64,000 nucleotides of DNA from Labyrinthula sp. Ha (lineage: Eukaryota; Sar; Bigyra; Labyrinthulida; Labyrinthulaceae). A program made the position numbers and the translations under genes. Shown in pieces: positions 23,201 through 36,102 of this stretch. The number at the start of each line of letters is the position of its first letter. Within the stretch, counting starts at the first letter, position 1. The stretch covers positions 868,001-932,000 of the forward strand of contig JAALGZ010000001.1 in assembly GCA_015227615.1 (NCBI GenBank), read 5' to 3'. Below the pieces are notes generated by a model that was given only the letters and a program-made list of their open reading frames with translations, searched no databases and had not been told where the DNA came from.

Positions 23201-25484
23201 CTAGTACAAGGTTTTCCTAAATGGAAGAGAATAAGTATTCCCTGAACCGCTACATTCGTGATGCCTAGGTCCCTCAAGTCTCTGTGTCTAATTGAGACCA
23301 CCCAGTATCCGATTCATGTTGTACACAACGAAGTTAGTAACATTGGAAAACTTCAATAACAGTGAAAAGATACAAGTATTTTATATGAACGGAAATTAAT
23401 TTTATTTTGAAATCCGTATTTGCCAAGGGAAAGCCAAGAAAAACACCCAAGTGTTTATATGTTCTTGGCCCCTTCTGATCACCTAAACCAAGATCATAAG
23501 GGCAAAACACTTTTATTTATCCTTATTATTCCTTGAGAGCCACAGAGCCCACAATTTTTTTCAAGTAGTTGATAATAGCTTCTTCAATTATTTTTCGCTT
23601 CGTTTCCCCTTATTCTCTATACAGGAAAGTGATACATTAGAAACTGTGTCCAAGTAACGGTCGCCAAAGTCTTTCAAGGTACTAGTCATATCCTTACGAA
23701 AATAATAAACGACACTTGTTGCACCAAGCAATTACTTGGTTTACTCAAGTTCAGTAGATATTGACCCTCTATATATACATTAGAAATGTCCTATCAGGAT
23801 ATAAAGCTAGAACCTTAACTTGTCCCGATGCGACGAAGATCCGTGCGTATTAATATTTGGGATTGTTGAGATGCACGACATGTAGGATACGATCCAGAAA
23901 AAAAACTAATTTTCTTTCCGGACATCCAAGAAAATTTAATCCAAAATTACGTCTTGAACTTGATGCGAAAAGAGCTAGCATCACATGGAGGATCTCTCCG
24001 CGACGTGATGCTGGTATTCTTGGGCCAAAACTGTGATCAATTTAAGTCACAGTATTCAGGCGCGGAGAACACAGGCAAGAACAAGACATTAAGATCAGAA
24101 GAAAGTGACCTATTAAGATTCATACTTGAAGGGAAGACGGTACCTATCCCCAGCAATAGGTGTATTCTTTATATTGTGTAAACATCCTTGCCTTAAATTT
24201 ACTTCGTACAAACACAGTCTCAACGTTAGCTAGAAACCAACCCTGTTGCGCAGCCGCAGCGCCAAAATGACTATAAGTCACAAGCTTGAGCTTGTTGACG
24301 GTTGAAATGTACCTTCTGGGTTAAAAGGTATGCTCCTTCCTTTGATTGTTTTCCTGATGTAAGATTGATGCTACAAGAGTATTTATTTAACCGAGAGCTT
24401 CTCTGGCTAGAACTATTGAACCTCAAAACTGGGCTACCTGAGCAGCCTTATGATTACTATGCAGCTATTACAACGTTAGCACGTTTAGTCTGTTGTACTG
24501 AAAATAGTTATTATTACAATGTGTGTCTCAAATAGTTCGTATAAGGAAGGCCTTTTCAATTAACATAGCAAGAAAATATTTGGACCGGCTTTGTTGGTTT
24601 GGAGATAGAAGTCAGAAATTGGTGTTTCCAAATACTGTCTAAATGTGAGGTTAACCCGCCACTTTTTGGGGAATAGCTGAGCTATCATAAAGACTTTGAC
24701 TTAGTTTAATTTGTAGACATGGATAGAAGAACAAAAGGATTATTTATCAAAAGGTCTATGGACCATATTTCAATGAATTGACAACGAAGGTCTTAGTAGT
24801 GAGAGAGAAGCAGGTTCCTAGGAAGTGTCTCTAAGGCAACACCTATTCGCATGAGAGAAATGCGATGTAATAGAATCATGTTTCAGAGTATAGCTTGGTT
24901 TATTAATCTTCGTCGAGGTAAAGACATTGAAGATATTTTATCAGACCATTGATGTCACTAGAGCCAACCCTATTTAAACCGTGTATACGCTAGAAGGGGA
25001 ACTAACCAAACTTATTTCGCTCTCATAACATGTTTCTAAGATTAATAGCCTTCTATTTGGGATACATATGTTAAAAGTTATATTTAATCTAAACAATTTC
25101 GTACCAAAAAGCCAGTATGTTCCAGGAATGCTTACAGCACGAGGTTAAGTACAAATATTCCCTACGCGCACTGGGCCCATCTTGGGCATAGCAAGTTCTC
25201 TCTCTCTCTCGGCCAAAGTATAACAAGCACTATAAGAAGTAAGTAACGAACTTGGACCACACAAAGATCTATGAATTCACAATTTATATTGTTTTTGTTT
25301 AGATCTCATCAGAAATGCGCTGTTTGATATGAGAATTATAATGGTGTTCCCAGCAAAGTATATTTTGGGCAGAGTCTTATCTGCATCTCCTCACGTCAGC
25401 AACAAGAAATACAGCGGCCAACGTACCCTCAGTACAAAAATAAGAAAACAATAATACAGAGTTTACACAACAAAATAAACTCAA
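20284..25484. other. 5.2-kb AT-rich region with possible coding fragments at 23.9-24.5 kb
   Basis: Mostly non-coding. Rho upstream DNA near 20351-20367 carries doubled CCCAAAA words (minus strand). A (TC)7 microsatellite lies at 25197-25210. TTTTGGGCA (inverse of TGCCCAAAA) lies at 25363-25371, 114 bp before gene B. The open frames at 23870-24535 are listed separately. Confidence 0.5.
23870..24535 (+). other. Two protein-like open stretches in the same frame, unidentified
   Basis: An open stretch of 103 codons runs from 23870 to 24181, containing GYDPEKKLIFFPDIQENLIQ and ELASHGGSLRDVMLVFLGQN. A second of 77 codons (24305-24535) contains FDCFPDVRLMLQEYLFNREL. They lie in the same frame about 120 bp apart. 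Composition is protein-like and the patch is less AT-rich than its surroundings. No family is recognised, no good splice sites join the two, and frames this long can occur by chance. It may be a gene relic. Confidence 0.22.
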
Positions 25485-28438
25485 ATGGAGGATTCCTTAC
25501 CTATATATGAACACCCAAATTTTAACACATACAAGGAAATATTTGCTAGTAATACACCTGAATTTAAACTTCGTCTCCGATTAAAGAAAGACGGCCTTGA
25601 TAAGGAAGAAATCGCAGCTGTCTTCAAGGAGCTCAAGAACCCCACTAAGATTCCAAAGAAAAAAAAATGGAGAAAGCCACCTCCACCAGGTAAACAGAAA
25701 AATGTCAAAATTCCAATGCCAAGTCAGCGACAGTTTGGAAAGTCAAAAGCAAAACCATCTCCTCCCACGTCTGCACCTTCTTCCGACCAAACACGAACCC
25801 CCATTAAGCAACCTGCAAATCCAAAACCTGTATCCCCCTCTTCGATAAAAAAATATGCAGCTTCTAATCCATCGTCAAAAAAAACAAACTCATTAAGGCC
25901 TCAATCTTCAGTTAAGCCAAATTCTCCGTCCCGTAGGAACCCAGCTTCTGTCAAATCTTCCCCTCTTCCAAAGCCAAACACAAACCATGCCGGCACGGGA
26001 ACAAAGGCAAAGCTAGTCAAATCAACCACAAAACTAACCGCACCTTCTACAGCTCGATCAGTTAGAACAACAGCTTCTCGACCTAAAAACTCTCTTTTCA
26101 GGAAAATGCATGAGAACTTAAACGGTCAAATGGGAGGTTCAACAAAACCAGCACCGAAACCAGCGAGGTCCGTTAAAACAACGGCTAATTCAGCAAAATT
26201 TGATAATATTCATGGAAAATTAGGAGCTTTGTTTGGAGGAGCTCCAGCACCAAAGAAAGCTGCGCCAAAGAAAGCAAAACCAAAGAAGTTGGCTGCAAAT
26301 AAGCTAGGAAAAAAACTAGGTGCTGTTGGAGCAAAAAAAACTGGTGGAAAAAGTGGATTAGCTGTGTTATCCAGAGATGATCCATTGTTTGAAAAATTTA
26401 AAAAGAGACAGAAAATCTTGCCAGCTGGACCTTTTGCACATAGTTTGATAAAGGAGGGATTTGATCCTGATGCTTTTTTGAAGATGATACAAGAAGATGC
26501 AAGTAAACCAGAAAATACTGCCAAACCTACTGCTGCTTTAAATGCAACTGCTGCTGCTGCCCCCACGGGCCAAACTGCACCTGCACCTAAACCTGAAGCT
26601 GCGCCAACAGGAGGAATGAACATGGAACAAATGGCAAAGTTGATGGGGATGATGCAGAACAATAACCAAAGTCCAGCCAATAATGCGAGTCAGATGCAGA
26701 TGGTAACGATGATGAACAGCATGATGAGCATGATGCAAAACATGCAGCAACAGAATATGATGAATCAGAATATGATGCAGCAACAGATGATGAATAACAA
26801 CATGAGGCAACCTCAGCAACCTTATCCCATGTCAATGCAGGGGTTTCCTAATGCTGGTATGCCTTCAATGCCGTACTATAATCAACAAATGGGCTTCAAT
26901 CAACAACAGGTAATACCACAGATGCACCCCAACATAATGCATCAGCAAAGCATGGCCGCACCATCAGTACATGGTAGCCAGATGGGCTCTCAAGCGCCTC
27001 CTCAAAGCTCAATTGCACATACACACTCTTTAAATCCGATGCGAGGAAATATTCCAAGATCCAGTGCACCCCAGACTGCAGCGGGAATGCCTGCGGATGT
27101 TGCTACTTATTTGCATCAACAACAACCAGTGGTATTTTTTGCTTTTGTGGTTACTTTTAGGCGCCTGTTATTCATGTTTACTATAATGCACACCCTGATG
27201 ATTTAAGTGAAGATTCAAGAGAAGGTGATTTTGAGGAAATGGAGTATGAAGTTGACAATCCATACCATGATCCTAAAGATATGGAATCTGTTTTTTCAAG
27301 TGCAAAGAAAATTAATGTTACTATGAGCTCAAAGAGAGTAGAAAGGGTCGAGGCCTTGCCTAGAAGTTATAGTTCGACGTTGGTAAGAGGTGGTGGATTG
27401 AAAAGTGTTCGAAGTTTGAGATCTCGCTCTAGTAACAGAAGTAGAAGAAGTAAAAAGAGAGTAACTAAAAAGAAAAAGGAAAAGGGAAGGTTTGAGGAAG
27501 TAACTGATGAGGGACCAATTGATTTCTCAGATCTGGCGGAAATGAAATCTGCTAAAACTCAAGCTCCTCCTAAGAAACCAATAAAAATAGCTCAAACAAC
27601 AAATGATGAAGTGAATAAGGAAATCAAGGATCTTAAAAACGAAGAATCAAAAAAGGTTGTAAAAGCTGAAGAAAAGAAACCTGAAGCTACAGATAGTCAA
27701 GTTAAGAAAGAGGCCAATGTTCAGAAAGTTGAGGCTGGGAGCAAACCAGAAAAAAATGTTTCAGCTGCTGGTGAAGAACCAACAGAACTACTTAAAGTTA
27801 CGAGTGCAAATAAATCAGAAGCCCCTGTAATGGAGTCAACTAAGGAACCCGACCTTAGAATAGACACTAATCTAACTGAAACTACGAATAAAAGCGAGTC
27901 CAACGAAGCTGGGAATGTTTCTGATGTTATTGAAAAAACATCGGTAGATGGTAACAAAGAAGAAATATCCCTTAAAGGAAGGCAGGACCTAATCTCAGAC
28001 AAGCTTCAGGTTTTGAATTCTGGAGTTAATCCTGAAAAAATTGAATCTGCGAGTGATGTGGAACTCGCAAAGCGGCAAAGTTTAATATCAGAAAAGCTTT
28101 CCGCTGTTCACAAAGAAAGTGTAGCAATCGTTATTAAACCAGCACGAGAAGATTTACAGAAAGACCCTATTGTGGAAGAGGCACCAGAGCTAGTTTCCGT
28201 CAAACTCAGACCTTTAAACGAAGACCCTGAGTTAAAAAAGGATCAACCAAATGTTGAAGCTGTTAGTGTTGTTCCACCAAATTTAATTCGTCGACTTACT
28301 GCAGGAGAAGCACAGCAGATGCTAAGAGATGAAGGTGATCTGGATTGGCAGGTTATAGACAATGAAATGGGAGAAATTGCGTTTGTGAATAGAAAAACTG
28401 GTGACATTAGTAAACTGCCACCTTCGGCATTGTTATAG
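25485..28438 (+). CDS. Scaffold paralog B: MH-motif protein with WW-like C-terminus
   Basis: Exons 25485-27131 and 27161-28438 flank a 29-bp intron, giving 974 residues. An N-terminal copy of the CCDC53-like motif (about 12-46, YKEIFASNTPEFKLRLRLKK then DGLDKEEI) is followed by a Lys/Pro/Ser-rich region. Motif 1 SLFRKMHENLNGQMGG at 203-218, motif 2 KFDNIHGKLGALFGG at 238-252, motif 3 at 299-332 (core KKRQKILPAGPF, then GFDPDAF) and motif 4 MEQMAKLMGMM at 380-390 follow in the same order as paralogs A and C. A Met/Gln/Asn-rich tract comes next, then an acidic and Lys-rich region, and the C-terminus (about 942-974) resembles a WW domain: W, then GEIAFVNRKTGDISKLPP. That WW lacks the first part of the usual fold and may be degenerate. 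Cytoskeletal scaffold role is inferred. Confidence 0.85.
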
Positions 28439-31400
28439 ACTTTATAGTTATTAGTACATAGTATTGTTGTATTTATATAGATTCAGGTATGTTGTGGGTT
28501 CTGTCAGTGAAATGTATTGCTGCTTATTCATCAAATTTTTTCTTCTAAACTTGTTTTCTTACAGACTAATAATATTCTTTATCATCTAAGTGTTTATTCA
28601 GGTATTCAAAGTACCAATAAATGTTCGAATCGTATTAACACAGTCTCATTTGTTTTTTCTAGCTTTTTCTCAGTGTGAGAACTAAGTTTTCAGGAGAACA
28701 AAAATTTCGATGAGGATCCAGCTTTTTAGATCGATAGAATTTAAACCGGTATCTGATTTTCAAGCATAGTTTTAATGATTATGAGCATATTAAACTTGTA
28801 GCTTAATTCTAGCTTTAGATCAAGGTGCTTAGCCAATAAATATTATCTAACAGACAATGGTTAACTGTACCTTGGCTTTGGTGGGAAGGTTAATTACTCT
28901 GTAGAAACATCGGGACATGAACATTTTAATCAAATGAAGCATTGAAAACTATTGCAACTGACACAATGCTTATTGCAGTTCTAAATTTATACTCAGAGGA
29001 GAAAAAGAACTTAAAGACACGCTTTTAGAATAGAAATTTGGATTAATAATTCCCTAGATACTTTTCTCTATGTTACTTATTTAAACATTTATGAACTCTT
29101 TGTCTTTATATATATAATCTGCATTATATTGATAAATTTCTTCGCCCAAATTTCTTACTCTCAGCTTTACACTGAGAGTTTAAAGTGATTGATTGCCTGA
29201 TGCAAACCAAATCTTTAAAAGTAGCACCTCTAATTTAAATTTTAACAAGTGGAGCTATATTATGTTAGGCCAAGGTATGAGAAAAGTAAACATGAAGAAA
29301 AGATACAATGTAGTCACCTTTGGTACGTTGACCTAGATTCCATTCATGGTTTTCCATTTTTCATATAGCTCAACCAAGTATACCTAAACTAGCAATTTTG
29401 GTATGTTCGACAAGAATAAGACTATCCTTGTACTTTAACCTTTCTGTCTTTAAATAACTTCCCTCACAATGAGTACTTCGTAGTGAAATTGGCATGACAG
29501 TATATTCATAACGTTAAAAAAGTGTGTTGCTTCTCTAACTAATCAGCTGAAGCTTTTTTTAATTGATTAGTATGGAGACTTCCCGAGCGGTTCCAAGGAC
29601 ATGGTGTATGTTTTGCTAGTAACCTGGAAGAGCACACCATGATATTTTCCCGGCTCTTAAGGAAACAATAGAGGAATGGATATACATCAAGATAATATGA
29701 GGATATCATTTATGTCTGCTTCTTGGAACTTGTACCCGAGGTGGCTTTAATATAATTAAAACAAAAGCGGTCAACAACCAAGATATGTACCTTTTTGTAA
29801 GTGATAGAGCAAAACTTCTAAGTTACTAAGCAACCTCAGGAAGGCGAGGGCTTCATTTCACAATATAACCATATCTTCCCGACACACCCCAGTTCTATTT
29901 TCAGTCATAGTGGTATATAATTTGTCAACTAAAATGGATTACTTGATTAAAATTCCTACCAAAATTATTGCTAAAAGATACATTATCAAATTAATAATAA
30001 GTTGATGTAACCGATGAATCCAGAACTGATTCTGTATAGCCTAAATGAGACTTGAACATTAGCTCTCAAATATCCGTATGTGCTTCTGCTTTATCTTTAC
30101 ATTTTAATTACTCCTAGACGCTTATTAATATAGTCTGGATACCACTCGCAGAAGCACACATCTGCAACAAAGGTACAGTTATAATGACTCAAGATTTTTA
30201 ATTATTGTACATTCATATTTTTTATGTTTAGCTAGTTGCTCAGTAAACGTTTTTGCATCGTTTTTGCTACACCCAGACTAACATAAACTTGAGCTAATAT
30301 TTTGGTATTAAGGTTTTTAATCGAAACAGTACTTCAATAATGGTCTCACGAAGTTTGAGGAGCATGTAGCTCATAATTTTATAGGACGAAACTGCTCAGT
30401 TTGTGCTTAAGGACGTCCATGATATATTGATAATTTACTAACAACATCCCAATTCTTTTTCTACCAGGTAATTATTGTTTCCTACTCAGATGTTTTCAGC
30501 GGCTATCTATATTCTTAACCAACACTATTCAAATTTGCTATCTGGCCCAATTAATATATTTTCATTTAGAAATATATGAAAAACAGAAGTTAAATAGGTT
30601 TCAATACCGGTTTCGATTAAATCAACAAAATATTTGCAAGTTAAGCACCCAAAGGATTAGGTTTTCATGTTTTATAAATACAAAATAAGAAGCTTTTACA
30701 ACTGACACCAAGGAGATATTGTTGAGTTGGTTAATAATAATAATTGATAAACAATAATTATCTATCACAGAGTTTGCGACAATATTTTCTTTGGACCTAA
30801 GATTAAGGCTGCATTTTGTTTTTGTTAACCCTATTGCTATGCTGGAAACCGACTTATTCTAGTACACTTTTTTTCAGATTGAAGCAATATTTGATTCTTG
30901 CCTTGAGGAAAGCCGAACGCCTTTAACCTTGTCTATAATAACCAAATTAGACATCAGCTACGTCAAAACCAGTCTAATTAAGAATAAGTACCTGCTTTGT
31001 ACTTGTTCTCTCTGGGCTGTGTCAATAACGGATTGTCTAATTATATACTATGCCTTATCCAACTACAACCTTTCGTTACTAGACAATGCAAAGTAACATT
31101 TTGTTGGAATAACTGAATAAAATAAGTAACTTTTAGCTAAGAGCTTAGTACCTATCGATAACAATGGAATAACGGATTAATGTGCAAAATACTTATCATA
31201 ATAAGTCTCTACTTTAGCTGGACTATGCTGCATAGCATAGTAGGATTTGGCTTCCTGAACCTATCCAAGTTTCTAACTTCCAGGAAGCAAGAGTACCAAA
31301 TTTTTATGTAGCTACTATAATAATCTACTTGGCAGTTTTATTTGCAGAAAAACTAATATGCAGCTTGTATAATTACACAGGAATAGCTCTATCTTACAAA

Positions 31401-34400
31401 AGGATACCTTGAAGTTACTGCAGTACCACATGAATTATATATAATTTACTTATTTCTAGTTGATTAATAAAAATACAGTAATCTTAAATGAATTGGTTTG
31501 TATTTAACTAAATTGTATCGTTCCCCAAGTGTATCACTTTTAATAGCGAACAAAAACTTACTCTATCTCAAGTCATGTATAGAAATATTGTTTTATCACC
31601 GGCCATCAATAGAAATTACTATACCGGGTTTTCCTTCAGTCCACTCTCTCTCCACAAAAATATATTTATCTGCAATATCCTTAGTGAGTTTAGCTGCATT
31701 ATCCTGATCACTCGATGATTACCTGATATATGAAGTCTGATAAGCATAAGAGTATTAGCTATATACCTAATATGGTTTTTTAGTATACTCTGTTAACTAT
31801 ATATTCCCACTAAGGTTACTTTTATTTAAAGAATAATATTTTCTGAAAAAATTTCCAGACGAGTTACAAAACTTTTTAACTATCTAGATAAATTCACACA
31901 AAAAAAACATTGATGAATTTATTCCATTCAAACTTGACCATGCAAGGTATCGATATTGGGATAGCAACTCCATTTTTACTTGTTTCAAGAATATATGTTG
32001 TGAATTAGGTTATACTGAAATTTAACAATTATAACTTCTGCAGTTTATTAACTCAGATCTTTTTGGGCATGGCACATATTATTGGCCATTTTAATCCATC
32101 TCTTTTTATATTTCTATAGTCTAAAAACTATTACTCTTATTCCATAAATTTATAACTGCGAAATTCACTTAAGATTTGGATAATCTTTGCTCATACCAAA
32201 TATTTATTCCCAAGCTATGTATATAGATGCGGTTTCACTAGGTAATCAAGTCTCATTGGCAATTGTTTCTGCTAGTCTATTAGATATGGAAAGGTTGCAT
32301 TCTGGCAAAAGCACTTAATGCAGATAAAGTAATAGATAAATTTATTTAGTATTGCTCCTATTCTACGTCTGGTAGTTAAGAAAAATCTTTATATGGCAAT
32401 AAAGTTTGAGCTACCCATTGCAAAATGCCTAGTAATTGCTTCAGGATAGCATAGATTAGCACGAAATTTACTCAAATATTATTCAAATCTATACCCCATG
32501 ATTGACCCATAATGAGATAAAACATTTAGACTTAATAACATGTTACCACGTTAAATAAATTTCTGCTTTAAAATTCTAGTTCTTCAACAAAAAATCGTAA
32601 ATATATATTTGAGGAAATACATGCCATCTTCCTTTTAAGATACTGTGAAGAAACAGCTGGACTAAATTTTAGCTAAATGCACAGGTATCTTAACGTGACT
32701 TTCTATCCTGAACTAAGATGTACTAAATGTTTGTACTTCTCTAAGTATAAAAGCAATGGTCTTATCGTTTGACCAATATTATACAATTTCTCATATTCTA
32801 TATTTTAATTGAAGAAAAATATAGTAGGGAAATATATATGTAAATTTTTTTGAAAAGTGTTGTTTCAACCATAATATCAGTCATGTAAATATGTAGATAC
32901 TATTCAGGTACTAGTGTGCTAGTTTAATATCAAGCAAACAGATGGTGCGGTAAGGGAAAATCATGAGCTTTAAAGTTAGTAGCATCTGTTATAATGTGAA
33001 CAAAATTGTGTTTTATTCAAAAAATCTCTATCTTATCTGGTTAAAGTATTAAATTCTGACATGGTTCTCTCTTCAAAATTGATGTACTCTATAGTTGACC
33101 AATACGATCATACATGAAGCTCAAGAAAACATATTAGGTCGTAGTTCGAAGTGCATTCACCACACCCACAACAACAAATGTTCTAATTGAGATATAAAAT
33201 CCTCGTTTTACACTTTCTCTCTTGGTAGCATCCAAAATTTTCCTTTTCAAAAATTTTATTGTAGATTATTAACAATTTAAAAGTGCAGAGTTAGTATATG
33301 CAGAGGTAGCTCTACATATTATATCCGATCGCTGATCAAGTTTTAGATGCTGTTCTAAGATCACTGCAGAAAAAGTAGATAAGGAAAAGGTGACATCTTA
33401 TTTCAGATACCCAGTGAAACTTGATATCAAACTTAAATTTATACAACCAAGGAAACAAAAATTACAATAAGAAGAGCCCCAAAACATATTTTTTATATTC
33501 ATGAAGTATTGGCTCAAAAACAACCCCAATTTAGGAAATGAAGCGGATTAAGTAACTTATGTCGAATCTGGTTAAGTTAACAAATAAAATATCACGGTGA
33601 AAGCATAAACCTCTCATCTTTAGAATAAAAAAACTTACCACATAGGGTATGGCTGCTTGGTTCTCGTATCTATTCAACTAATAAATTGAAACAATTGTTC
33701 TTGCACTTCTTTGCAAAAATATGAACATAAGAAAACGTGCACAATTTATGGTTTATACGTTGAAATGCTAGAGTCAACTCAGGAGAAGCTTCTTCCCGTA
33801 TTATTTCATAGCCTAAAGGTAAACATCACAGGATACGGGGGCAGTTATCTCCACTTCGAAACTCGCGACATTCTATCTGCAGTTGGCATTAATGGAGCTA
33901 AGTAAATGTAATCACTATGAGAGTAATTCGTCTTTAGAAGAAATTCCTTTTCCCGATTAAAGAGTACAGAGTTCAGATAGCTTAGAATTGATGGTTATTA
34001 ATAAACCATTCATAATATCAAGTCTATAGGAATACCTGACTGGTATCTCTCAATGAGAACAGTCACATCAAACTCTTTAAAAAATGCATCTCATGCTCAG
34101 AGGAGGAAGTTGAAGGCAGAGTGTGATATTTAACCCATTCTGTCGTTTCACTAGAAGGGGTTTTGGATGCTTTTTCTGAAGCACACTTCAATATCCCGTA
34201 AGTCGCTTTATAGGGCTTAAGTAGAAACGATCCTTTTATGAAATATATACCAACAGTTCCATGGCTAAAAGTAGCATCATAGTAACTACCAACCTTTTCC
34301 TTATTCCATTAGATTACTAGCTCTTACACACATCATTGCTACGATCACAAGGTATATCCCTCAGAAGGTGGTAAATTTCTAGGTGTAAACAAGACATCTT

Positions 34401-34733
34401 AACTTATTTTGAGCTGATCTCTCTCCACTACTCTCTAAAAAGATAAATATTTTTTTAAGTTACCGAAGCAAATATAGAATAAAACTCCAGTACTATGTCC
34501 CTTTAGAATGTGGTGCGAGATATTACTCTGACGTGCTCCTGGTCAGAGATTAAGTGTTCATGAACAATATTATCCAGAATATATTATTTTATAGTGAGAT
34601 ATGTGAGCTTTAGACTCATATACACTTTTTATATTCTTACTGTTCATATACTATGTTTTACTTGTATAATTATCTCTAGTGAATATTACATTATTGTACT
34701 TTTCTGAAGATTTTAATAATTTGAAAACACAAA
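28439..34733. other. 6.3-kb AT-rich region without recognised genes
   Basis: Frames are short throughout. A segment at 29571-29640 looks superficially like a tRNA (GAGACTTCCCGAGCGGTTCC) but lacks a B box and closing acceptor stem. An exact TTTTGGGCA lies at 32061-32069, far from any gene. Nothing else supported. Confidence 0.55.
28616..28621 (+). terminator. Candidate polyadenylation signal AATAAA
   Basis: AATAAA lies 178 bp past the stop of scaffold gene B. Confidence 0.3.
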
Positions 34734-35006
34734 ATGTGTGTCTTAAATATACCAAAACAATCTCCCAATACTTATTTAGCTTTTTTAGCTTATGATAACG
34801 TCTGTAATTACTTATCTAACAACTCTGAAGCTATTATAAACAAGGCTTTGAGCTACCACTACTTATTACTTTTATTCTTTAACCTCGAAAAGCATAATCC
34901 TTACTATTTTGAATATTTGGTTGATAATATCAACACAGGTGAACTAGAGGGATTAATCGAGACGACACGAATATATCTATTTTCAGAGCCCGAGTTCGAA
35001 TTCTAA
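34734..35006 (+). CDS. Hypothetical protein, 90 residues
   Basis: An ATG frame with protein-like composition: an aromatic and Leu-rich first half (YLAFLAYDNVCNYLSNN, LSYHYLLLLFFNLEKH) and an acidic end (GELEGLIETTRIYLFSEPEF). No signal peptide or clear membrane segment and no known family. It ends 84 bp before the thioesterase start on the same strand. The open length alone is not strong evidence, but codon use is compatible with a gene. Confidence 0.4.
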   Translation: MCVLNIPKQSPNTYLAFLAYDNVCNYLSNNSEAIINKALSYHYLLLLFFNLEKHNPYYFEYLVDNINTGELEGLIETTRIYLFSEPEFEF

Positions 35007-35090
35007 GCTGTAGACACATGTAATATCACTTAACACAATATTGTATTACCATGCTTCGTTTTCTACAAAACATCGGAAAAAGAACTCAGA

Positions 35091-36015
35091 ATGGTCGAAC
35101 GAAAAGAACGAGAGTCAGAAAAGCAATTTCGGACAGAACTTGGAATGGTAAACGTCTACCCAGAAAAGGTGATTGCAACACGAACAGATAGAAAAAATAC
35201 CTTTACAGCTCCAGAAATTAAGATCAACTGGGTTCGTGCCTTTGGTGGGCAGTTCATTGGAAATGCAATTTCTGCCTTAAGTCAAACAGTTGCTGATGAC
35301 TTTCCTATTCATTCTATTCACGGATATTTTATTCATGGGGGAGTTTTTATCCGCTCAACAATATCTGTAAAGGAACTTCGTTCTGGAAAATCCTTTGAAA
35401 CAAGATCTTGCACAATTAAACAAGAAGACAAAGTAAAGTTTATATTTCTCTTAGGGTTTAGATTGTTTTTACAGCTCTGTCAAGTTTTAAAAAGGAAGAA
35501 AAATCAATTTTTGTTCCGTTTGATTTTCGAGAAAATATTCCAGAAAGTTTTCTTCCTAGATTAAATTTCCAGCCTGAGAGTTATGAGCAAGGGAATATCT
35601 GGGGAAATATTGAAAGAAGAGTTATTGCATCAAATGAAAGAAACGATCTTTATCTTTATAAGTATAATAATCCAGTAAAGAAGGATGATTGGAGGATAAA
35701 CACAACAATTTTAGGATTCATGACAGACATATATTTGATGAATACTCTCATTAAAAACTTTCCAGATGTAGAAAGAACTGATTGGTTAGCACCTAGTCTA
35801 GATCACTCAATTCATTTCCATAAACCCAGAAAAATTTATGTAAACGATTGGTTATATTTCTTTGTTACAGTGCAGGTTTTTTTTCGTTTTTATTCACCCT
35901 TTAGGTTGTAGATAGTGGTAGAGTTCTCTTCACTTCAAGGATCTTTAATTTAGATGAAGAACTTCTTGCATCTGTTTCGCAGGAGATGTTAATTAGAGTT
36001 AGAAACAAAATGTAG
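35091..36015 (+). CDS. Acyl-CoA thioesterase II (TesB/ACOT8 family)
   Basis: Three exons (35091-35432, 35462-35875, 35905-36015) with two 29-bp introns encode 288 residues, close to the 286 of E. coli TesB. It is a double hotdog-fold enzyme that hydrolyses acyl-CoA to free acid and CoA. First hotdog: FGGQ at 51-54, HSIHGYFIHGG at 74-84, GKSFETRS at 99-106. Second hotdog: TILGFMTD with Asp203, SLDHSIHFHKP with Ser226, and VSQEMLIRVR with Gln278. These fit the TesB triad Asp204, Thr228 and Gln278. The start is the only in-frame ATG before an upstream stop. The C-terminal NKM weakly resembles a PTS1 peroxisomal signal. AATAAA lies 31 bp past the stop, and the gene converges on scaffold C. Confidence 0.93.
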
Positions 36016-36045
36016 ACTGGATGTACATGCCGTTTAGATTATAAG

Positions 36046-36051
36046 AATAAA
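36046..36051 (+). terminator. Candidate polyadenylation signal AATAAA for the thioesterase
   Basis: AATAAA lies 31 bp after the thioesterase stop, inside the 87-bp gap to the convergent scaffold C gene. Confidence 0.45.
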
Positions 36052-36102
36052 AAACACACTCTGCGACTTCTAGCCTAGCAATATATATACTCAAAACTTT
36101 TT

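Noticed and set aside
29571-29640. tRNA-like sequence with GAGACTTCCCGAGCGGTTCC
   Set aside because: It resembles the D-arm of a class II tRNA but has no B box (GTTCGA-type) and no matching acceptor stem downstream.
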